A stretch of 64,000 bases of DNA. Source: Lachnospiraceae bacterium. GTDB taxonomy: Bacteria > Bacillota > Clostridia > Lachnospirales > Lachnospiraceae. The position numbers and the translations under genes are program-made. The notes below the pieces were generated by a model, which had not been told where the DNA came from, did not search any database, and was given only the letters and a program-made list of their open reading frames with translations. The DNA is taken from the NCBI GenBank assembly GCA_902362715.1, contig CABIXN010000001.1, forward strand, positions 69,735-133,734, given 5' to 3'. Each line of letters starts with the position of its first letter. Position 1 is the stretch's first letter. Shown in pieces: positions 58,506 to 64,000 of this stretch.

Positions 58506-59867
58506 ATGTCAGTAAATTTGCAGATTATGGATGTATATGCCAGAGAAATTTTGGATTCCAGAGGAAATCCTACAGTAGAAGCAGAGGTGAAGGTCAGGGA
58601 CGGAGAGCATATTGTTACCGGCAGAGCAGCTGTTCCCTCCGGGGCCAGCACCGGTTCTCATGAGGCCGCAGAACTCAGAGACGGCGAGGCAGACCGGTAT
58701 CATGGAAAGGGTGTGCGCAGGGCGGTGACCCATGTCAATACAGAAATCAAAAAAGTACTTTTAGGGGAGAATGCCTGTAATCAGTTAAAGATTGACTATA
58801 TTTTAAGAACTACGGATGGAACCGATAACAAAAACCGTCTGGGAGCCAATGCAATTCTGGCGGTTTCTATGGCCTGTGCAGACGTATCTGCGAAAGCGCT
58901 GAACCTGCCCTTGTTTCGTTATCTTGGGGGAGTATTCGGGGTTCGTATGCCGGTACCTATGATGAATATTTTAAACGGAGGCAGACATGCCGCCAATACA
59001 GTGGATTTCCAGGAATTTATGATTATGCCTGTTGGCGCTGTAGATGAGCACGGAACTTTTGTTTTCCGGGAGGGGCTGCGCTGGTGTGTGGAAGTTTATC
59101 AGGAACTGAAAAAAATTCTGGAACAGGAGGGGCTTTCCACTGCGGTGGGTGATGAAGGCGGTTTTGCCCCGGATATTAAAGATGCTGATGAGGTGTTTTC
59201 CTATCTTATGAGAGCGGTCAGAGCCGCCGGATATGAACCGGGAAGGGAGATTGCATTTGCCATGGATGCCGCGGCCAGTGAGCTGTATCATTCAGAATCC
59301 GGGATGTATCATTTTCCGGGGGAGAGCCAGTGTAAAGTAAAAGAGCTGCAAAAAGGAAAGGAAGAGCTTCCGGATACTGTATCAGGCTCTGTTATGAGAA
59401 GTACAGTGGAACTTATCGAATATTATGAAAAACTGGTGGATAAGTATCCGTTGATTTCTATTGAAGATGGTCTGGATGAAAATGACTGGGACGGCTGGCA
59501 TGAGCTGACGGCCCGGCTGGGAGACAGAGTGCAGCTTGTGGGAGATGATCTGTTTGTAACGGACGTAAAAAGAGTGTTGTATGGAATCGAGAGGAAAGCG
59601 GCCAATGCAGTTCTTATTAAGGTAAACCAGATCGGTACGCTTTCGGAGGCTATGGAAACCATTGTCAGAGCAAAGCAGGCGGGATATCATGCAGTAGTTT
59701 CTCATCGCTCCGGAGAAACAGAGGATACGCTGATAGCAGATCTGGCAGTGGCGTTAAACTGTGGGCAGATTAAAACCGGAGCGCCCTGCCGGGGTGAGCG
59801 CACCGCCAAATATAATCAGCTGCTGAGAATTGAAGAAGAAGTTGGAAGTATTATGAAAGACTTTTAA
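58506..59867 (+). CDS. eno: Enolase
   Basis: Enolase converts 2-phosphoglycerate to phosphoenolpyruvate, completing the pathway of the gap-gpmI cluster. The 453-residue product is longer than the usual 430 because of an insert of about 20 residues after [18 protein letters not shown], which contains [15 protein letters not shown]. Core motifs are intact: [48 protein letters not shown] and [24 protein letters not shown] precedes the start. Upstream, a 12-bp direct repeat (58398-58409 and 58412-58423) lies in the 129-base gap. Confidence 0.94.
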   Translation: MSVNLQIMDVYAREILDSRGNPTVEAEVKVRDGEHIVTGRAAVPSGASTGSHEAAELRDGEADRYHGKGVRRAVTHVNTEIKKVLLGENACNQLKIDYILRTTDGTDNKNRLGANAILAVSMACADVSAKALNLPLFRYLGGVFGVRMPVPMMNILNGGRHAANTVDFQEFMIMPVGAVDEHGTFVFREGLRWCVEVYQELKKILEQEGLSTAVGDEGGFAPDIKDADEVFSYLMRAVRAAGYEPGREIAFAMDAAASELYHSESGMYHFPGESQCKVKELQKGKEELPDTVSGSVMRSTVELIEYYEKLVDKYPLISIEDGLDENDWDGWHELTARLGDRVQLVGDDLFVTDVKRVLYGIERKAANAVLIKVNQIGTLSEAMETIVRAKQAGYHAVVSHRSGETEDTLIADLAVALNCGQIKTGAPCRGERTAKYNQLLRIEEEVGSIMKDF

Positions 59868-59932
59868 TTCGGCAGAATTTTTGTGAAAGATTGTTACAGT
59901 TATAATTGCAAAGACTTTTAGAGCAATAGGAC

Positions 59933-59961
59933 TTGTATATTTTTCCCTTTTGTGTTAGACT
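59933..59961 (+). promoter_or_regulatory. Promoter of secG
   Basis: TTGTAT (59933-59938) and TAGACT (59956-59961) are 17 bp apart, about 42 bases before secG. It could also serve rnr and smpB, subject to the terminator after secG. Confidence 0.5.
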
Positions 59962-60003
59962 ATAACAGTTATATGTAGAAGATATCTACCGGAGGTAAAA
60001 ATA

Positions 60004-60246
60004 ATGGAAATCGCAAGAACGATTATTATGATTATATTTATTATTTTGAGTATCGCAATAACAGTTATCATTCTGATGCAGGAAGGAAAGTCCGGGGGAC
60101 TTGGCGCCATTGCCGGAGCAGCAGATTCCTACTGGGGGAAAAACAAAGGACGTTCCATGGAAGGTGTTCTTGTGAAGCTTACCAGAGTGTTTGTAGTATT
60201 ATTTCTTTTGATCGCTGCATTTTTATGTATCGCAAGATTTGCATAG
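60004..60246 (+). CDS. secG: Preprotein translocase subunit SecG
   Basis: SecG is the small membrane subunit of the SecYEG channel. The 80-residue product has two hydrophobic helices (about 4-24 and 56-78) separated by a Gly-rich loop with MQEGKSGGLGAIAGA. The order secG-rnr-smpB-ssrA is common in Firmicutes. GGAGGT precedes the start. Confidence 0.93.
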   Translation: MEIARTIIMIIFIILSIAITVIILMQEGKSGGLGAIAGAADSYWGKNKGRSMEGVLVKLTRVFVVLFLLIAAFLCIARFA

Positions 60247-60256
60247 AGAATAGATG

Positions 60257-60287
60257 AGACTGTCGTGGATGCGGCAGTCTTTTTTTG
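60257..60287 (+). terminator. Terminator or attenuator after secG
   Basis: AGACTGTC (60257-60264) pairs with GGCAGTCT (60273-60280), followed by T to 60287. It lies between secG and rnr and would limit read-through. Confidence 0.7.
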
Positions 60288-60301
60288 ACAGGGGGAAATA
60301 A

Positions 60302-62425
60302 ATGAATCAGGAGTTATTAAAAGAGAGAAAAAAGGTTATTTACGATTTTATCTGCGATGAATTGTATGTACCTATGAAAATAAAAGAGATGGCGGTACTG
60401 CTGAACATTCCAAAGAAACAGCGGTATGAGCTGCAGGAGGTACTAGATGCGCTGGAAGCGGAAGGTAAGATTGAAGTTTCGGTTAAGGGGAAATACAAGA
60501 AGGCTCAGAATGCACTGCTTACCGGAGTGTTTGAGTCCCACTCCAGAGGCTTTGGTTTTGTGACAGTGGAGGGGGAAGATGAGGATATCTTTATTCCGGA
60601 GAGCAAAGTCCACGGAGCGCTTTATCATGATACCGTGCAGGTGGCTCTGCGCCCCTCCAGGGGCAGACGCCGGGAAGGTGAGATTGTTCATATCATTTCC
60701 CATGGACTGACCAGTGTGGTAGGAACCTTTGAGAAATGTGGGAATTTTGGTTTTGTGCGCCCGGATAATCAAAAGATTGCCATGGATATTTTTGTACCGT
60801 TAGAAAGGTCTAAGGGAGCGGTAGATGGGCACAAAGTAATGGTTGAGTTTACTTCTTATGGAAAACCGGGTAAGAAACCCGAGGGAAAGATTGTGGAGAT
60901 CCTTGGTCATAGAAATGATCCTGGGGTTGACATTTTATCTATTGTAAAAGAATTTGATCTGCCCATGGCGTTTTCAGATAAAATCTACCATCAGGTGGAA
61001 AACGTGGCCAAAGATGTGTCTGCGGCGGACCGAAGCGGAAGGGCTGATTTCAGAGATCTGCTTACGGTAACCATAGACGGTGAGGATGCCAAAGATCTGG
61101 ATGATGCGGTAACCGTTTCCAAAGAAGATGGCTTCTATCAGCTGGGAGTTCATATCGCAGATGTGGCCAATTATGTTCAGGAGCACAGCGCTCTGGACGT
61201 GGAGGCATTAAAGCGGGGAACCAGTGTTTATCTGGTGGACCGTGTGATTCCCATGCTGCCTCATCAGCTCTCCAACGGGATTTGTTCCTTAAATCAGGGA
61301 GAGGACCGGCTGACTTTAAGCTGCATAATGAAAATTGATGCAAAGGGTACGGTGGTAGATTATAAACTTGCGGAAAGTGTTATCAATGTAGACCGCAGAA
61401 TGAGCTATACAGTTGTAAATAAGATTGTTTCAGAGCATGACCCAGAGCTTTGCAGAGAATATGAAGATTTTGTTCCTATGTTTGAGCTGATGAAGGAGCT
61501 GGCGGATGTCCTTCGGGCAAAGCGTAAAGGGCGGGGCTCCATTGACTTTGATTTTCCTGAGTCCAAAGTGATATTGGATGAACAGGGCAGACCTGTAGAA
61601 ATTAAGCCATATGAGAGAAATGCGGCCACTAAGATTATTGAGGATTTTATGTTAATCGCCAATGAAACGGTAGCTCAGGACTTTTTCTGGAGAGAGATTC
61701 CTTTTGTGTACCGGACCCATGAAAATCCCGATCCCGAGAAAATCCACCGGCTTAGCACATTTATTAATAATTTTGGATATCATATTCATACCGGGGGGGA
61801 TGATGTTCATCCAAAAGAGCTGCAGAAACTTCTTACAAAGATTGAAGATACACCGGAGGAGGACCTGATTTCCAGACTGACACTGCGCTCCATGAAACGT
61901 GCGCAGTATTCAGTAGATTGTGTGGGACATTTTGGCCTGGCAGCCCAGTATTACTGTCACTTTACATCTCCCATCCGCAGGTATCCGGATCTTCAGATTC
62001 ATCGGATTATTAAGGAGACACTCCGGGGAAGAATGAAAGAAAATCGGATGGAGCATTATCAGGCAGTGCTGCCGGAAGTAGCAAAGCAGTGCAGCAGTCT
62101 GGAACGGAGAGCCGACGAGGCGGAGCGGGAGACTATAAAACTGAAAAAGGTTCAGTATATGTCAGAACGCATCGGTGAGGAATTTGAAGGAGTAATCTCC
62201 GGGGTAACGGCATACGGGCTGTATGTAGAGCTTCCTAATACGGTAGAGGGAATGATTCATATTACTGCGCTGGAGGATGACTATTTTGAATTTCGGGAGG
62301 AGACCAGTGAAATGATAGGAGAGAATACCGGAATCTGTTATAAATTGGGCCAGCGGGTAAAAATCCGCGTAACGGGCACTGATGATCTGCTGCGTACTAT
62401 AGATTTTGAGCTGGCGGATGAATAG
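60302..62425 (+). CDS. rnr: Ribonuclease R
   Basis: RNase R is a 3'-5' exoribonuclease that degrades structured RNA and works with tmRNA in releasing stalled ribosomes. The 707-residue product has an N-terminal helical region and two cold-shock domains (about 70-230, beginning LTGVFESHSRGFGFV). The RNB catalytic domain contains DGEDAKDLDDAV near residue 258 and HFTSPIRRYPDL. A C-terminal S1 domain (about 620-705, FEGVISGVTAYGLYVEL) follows. It precedes smpB and ssrA. Confidence 0.96.
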   Translation: MNQELLKERKKVIYDFICDELYVPMKIKEMAVLLNIPKKQRYELQEVLDALEAEGKIEVSVKGKYKKAQNALLTGVFESHSRGFGFVTVEGEDEDIFIPESKVHGALYHDTVQVALRPSRGRRREGEIVHIISHGLTSVVGTFEKCGNFGFVRPDNQKIAMDIFVPLERSKGAVDGHKVMVEFTSYGKPGKKPEGKIVEILGHRNDPGVDILSIVKEFDLPMAFSDKIYHQVENVAKDVSAADRSGRADFRDLLTVTIDGEDAKDLDDAVTVSKEDGFYQLGVHIADVANYVQEHSALDVEALKRGTSVYLVDRVIPMLPHQLSNGICSLNQGEDRLTLSCIMKIDAKGTVVDYKLAESVINVDRRMSYTVVNKIVSEHDPELCREYEDFVPMFELMKELADVLRAKRKGRGSIDFDFPESKVILDEQGRPVEIKPYERNAATKIIEDFMLIANETVAQDFFWREIPFVYRTHENPDPEKIHRLSTFINNFGYHIHTGGDDVHPKELQKLLTKIEDTPEEDLISRLTLRSMKRAQYSVDCVGHFGLAAQYYCHFTSPIRRYPDLQIHRIIKETLRGRMKENRMEHYQAVLPEVAKQCSSLERRADEAERETIKLKKVQYMSERIGEEFEGVISGVTAYGLYVELPNTVEGMIHITALEDDYFEFREETSEMIGENTGICYKLGQRVKIRVTGTDDLLRTIDFELADE

Positions 62426-62597
62426 AATAAATACAAAAGAAGCAAGACAGCTGTATTGTATGAACATTTTGTGGACAGCGCAGCAGCCTGGTTTTAAAAG
62501 AATCATCAAAATATGAAAATATAATAAAAACCATTGCAAAATTTTGTAAATCGTGTTAGTTTTGAATAGCCAAACAGAGGAATGTAAGGGAATTGAT

Positions 62598-63065
62598 ATG
62601 GGAAAAGACAGCGTAAAATTAATAGCAAATAATAAAAAAGCATATCATGATTATTTCATTGAAGAGACTTATGAAGCCGGCATCAGCCTTCACGGAACAG
62701 AAGTCAAATCTGTCAGGATGGGAAAGTGCAGTGTGAAAGAGTCTTTTATCCGAATTGAAAACGGTGAAGTAGTCGCATATGGGCTTCATATCAGTCCCTA
62801 TGAAAAGGGAAATATTTTTAACCGGGATCCTCTTCGGCCCAAAAAACTGCTGCTGCACAAATCAGAGATTAACAAGATATCCGGGAAAATTTCCGAAAAG
62901 GGTTATACTCTGGTTCCTTTAAAAGTATATTTTAAAGGGAGTCTTATCAAAGTTGAGATCGGGCTGGCGAAAGGCAAGAAGCTGTATGACAAGAGACAGG
63001 ATATTGCCAAAAAAGATCAGCGCCGGGAGGCAGAACGCAGTTTTAAAGTACAGAATTTATATTAA
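62598..63065 (+). CDS. smpB: SsrA-binding protein SmpB
   Basis: SmpB binds tmRNA and brings it to stalled ribosomes. I chose ATG at 62598; an earlier ATG at 62553 adds a non-homologous extension. The 155-residue product has [20 protein letters not shown] near the start, [10 protein letters not shown], then [14 protein letters not shown], and the C-terminal [16 protein letters not shown]. It sits directly before ssrA, its RNA partner. Confidence 0.96.
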   Translation: MGKDSVKLIANNKKAYHDYFIEETYEAGISLHGTEVKSVRMGKCSVKESFIRIENGEVVAYGLHISPYEKGNIFNRDPLRPKKLLLHKSEINKISGKISEKGYTLVPLKVYFKGSLIKVEIGLAKGKKLYDKRQDIAKKDQRREAERSFKVQNLY

Positions 63066-63082
63066 ATTTTGTTTATCTTTCC

Positions 63083-63426
63083 GGGGGTGTACTGGTTTCG
63101 ACGGGGTTTTAGAAGCTTTAGAAGCGAGCCGCAGGAGATGCGTCAAATCTCAAACCTAAATATAAACGCTAAAAACGAAAAATTAGCATTAGCTGCAGCT
63201 TAATTGCAGCTTGCCTGCCTTAGAGCACCCGCACTTTAAGAATCAGGTATCGACCATGTGGGAAACGACTTATGCAAAGCTTTGCGCATAAGGGCGTATT
63301 ATGAAGCTACTGAAACCAAAAACCTGTTTCTGGGTGTTTGGCCAAGGGAATGTTAAAACAGAAACTACGCTCGTAGAAGGACAGTAGATAGAATTTCGGA
63401 CAGGGGTTCGATTCCCCTCACCTCCA
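63083..63426 (+). ncRNA. ssrA: Transfer-messenger RNA (tmRNA)
   Basis: The 5' end GGGGGTG (63083-63089) pairs with CACCTCC (63419-63425), forming the tRNA-like acceptor stem with discriminator A; the terminal CCA is not encoded. The T-arm GGTTCGATTCC is at 63405-63415, and CTGGTTTCGACGGGG follows the 5' end. The tag reading frame starts at GCT 63168 and ends at TAA 63201-63203, giving AKNEKLALAAA. The AAATATAAAC before the resume codon is usual for Clostridia. Confidence 0.96.
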
Positions 63427-63430
63427 TTGA

Positions 63431-63454
63431 AAACCCCTGATTTTTCGGGGGTTT
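63431..63454 (+). terminator. Terminator of ssrA
   Basis: AAACCCC (63431-63437) pairs with GGGGTTT (63448-63454) around a loop with five T, five bases after the tmRNA end. Few T follow the stem, so it may work mainly in 3' processing. Confidence 0.6.
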
Positions 63455-63543
63455 CTGAAATTTTGGTATCATTGGGGTATCATATAGGGTACCGGACATA
63501 TGCCCGCTGAAAATAATATCAGGAGGAAATCCTGCATATATGG

Positions 63544-63569
63544 CATCGCTGAATTTGGCGGTGTTTTTT
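63544..63569 (+). terminator. Small hairpin with T-run downstream of ssrA
   Basis: CATCGC (63544-63549) pairs with GCGGTG (63558-63563, one G.T) and is followed by six T. It is a candidate second terminator. The stretch 63455-63590 shows no gene; it has a repeated GGTATCAT at 63465 and 63476. Confidence 0.5.
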
Positions 63570-63589
63570 ATATATTAGGAGAGACTGAA

Positions 63590-63692
63590 ATGCCAAAAGA
63601 GATGGATTTTTTTACTGGAACATATTGAACGGATTGAGAATGCATATGAAGATATTGACAGATTGATGAGTGAAAGAGGTGATTCCATATAA
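63590..63692 (+). pseudogene. Possible small gene interrupted by a T-run frameshift
   Basis: ATG at 63590, with AGGAGAG upstream, starts MPKEMDF and reaches a stop at 63626-63628. In the shifted frame after the seven-T run (63607-63613), an open stretch reads LLEHIERIENAYEDIDRLM and ends SERGDSI at TAA 63690-63692. Six T instead of seven would join the two parts into one 33-residue helical protein. It may be a frameshift, a slippage site or a sequencing error. No family recognised. Confidence 0.35.
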
Positions 63693-64000
63693 TTATTATC
63701 GCATGTGTGGATGAAAATCTTGGTATGGCATTTCATAACCGCCGCCAGAGCCGCGATCGTGAAGTGACAAAGCGAATTCTTCAGATCTGTGGAAAGAAAA
63801 AGCTGTGGATGGAGCCGTACAGTGAAAAACTGTTTGCAGAGGAGCTGCCAGAGGTGTGGCAGAGCAGTGAAGGGTTTCTAAAGCAAGCAGGTGACGGAGA
63901 AGTTTGTTTTACGGAGAGAATTTCTCCCAATGAAGCAGTGGAAAAAATAGAGGAACTGATATTGTTTGAGTGGAACCGGACTTATCCTGCAGACCTGAGA
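63689..64000 (+). CDS. Unidentified protein with NRRQSRD motif (partial, right edge)
   Basis: The frame beginning at ATA 63689 or ATT 63692 encodes IIIACVDENLGMAFHNRRQSRDREVTKR and continues open to the window edge, with charged and Trp-containing segments. The only upstream start possibilities after an in-frame stop (63680-63682) are ATA and ATT codons, so a rare start is implied; a GTG at 63707 would remove the conserved-looking beginning. AGAGGTG at 63675-63681 is a plausible ribosome site. I do not assign a function. Confidence 0.5.
   Translation, partial: MIIIACVDENLGMAFHNRRQSRDREVTKRILQICGKKKLWMEPYSEKLFAEELPEVWQSSEGFLKQAGDGEVCFTERISPNEAVEKIEELILFEWNRTYPADLR

Noticed and set aside
63427..63590. 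Prophage attachment site at the 3' end of tmRNA
   Set aside because: tmRNA is a common integration target and GGTATCAT is repeated here, but no integrase and no duplicate of the tmRNA 3' end lies within the window.

Overview
The window reads as chromosomal DNA of an anaerobic, gut-type Clostridia, most likely a Lachnospiraceae member. The evidence is the gap-pgk-tpiA-gpmI order, a B. subtilis-type PurF, the secG-rnr-smpB-ssrA order, a LytR-CpsA-Psr (LCP) protein, strong AGGAGG ribosome binding sites and several TTG starts. This taxonomic call is inference; no rRNA gene is present.

Layout. (1) 1-1154: tail of an unidentified gene and mnmA. (2) 1181-18977: an ethanolamine-utilisation microcompartment locus. 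A ureohydrolase-family gene and a divergent BmrR-type MerR regulator precede a choline/ethanolamine-kinase-like gene, which is followed by eutH-A-B-C-L-E-M-M-T, pduL, a eut accessory gene, eutN, pduS, pduT, eutS-P-G and a cupin-only eutQ, ending at a strong terminator. Ethanolamine would be split to ammonia and acetaldehyde, then oxidised to acetyl-CoA, acetyl-phosphate and acetate, or reduced to ethanol, inside a shell. No EutV/EutW is present. Two promoters with 19-bp spacers carry the same palindrome in the spacer and look like MerR operators. (3) 19108-20752: two convergent PHP-family phosphatase paralogues. (4) 21103-26001: lower glycolysis genes. (5) 26119-47628: an XRE regulator and a long surface-glycan locus with glycosyltransferases, a TagG/TagH-like ABC exporter whose ATPase carries a predicted extracytoplasmic domain, an LCP ligase, a polyprenyl-phosphate sugar transferase, and an AT-rich core. 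That core encodes a full CMP-Kdo route (KdsD, KdsA, KdsC and KdsB fused to an acyltransferase), candidate Kdo transferases and UDP-galactopyranose mutase. (6) 47742-54280: accessory genes including DUF1810, an Rpn-type nuclease, a 940-residue three-domain glycosyltransferase, a 5'-truncated rfbB remnant, a DUF2798 membrane protein and a cupin. (7) 54568-64000: purC-purF-purB, eno, secG, rnr, smpB, tmRNA, and a partial gene at the right edge.

The most notable content is the complete Kdo set in a Gram-positive-type export and wall-attachment context. Next come the ABC ATPase fused to a secreted domain, and the MerR-controlled eut locus whose cargo proteins share an encapsulation-like helix. Palindromic repeats containing AATGTGC...GCACATT recur across intergenic regions.
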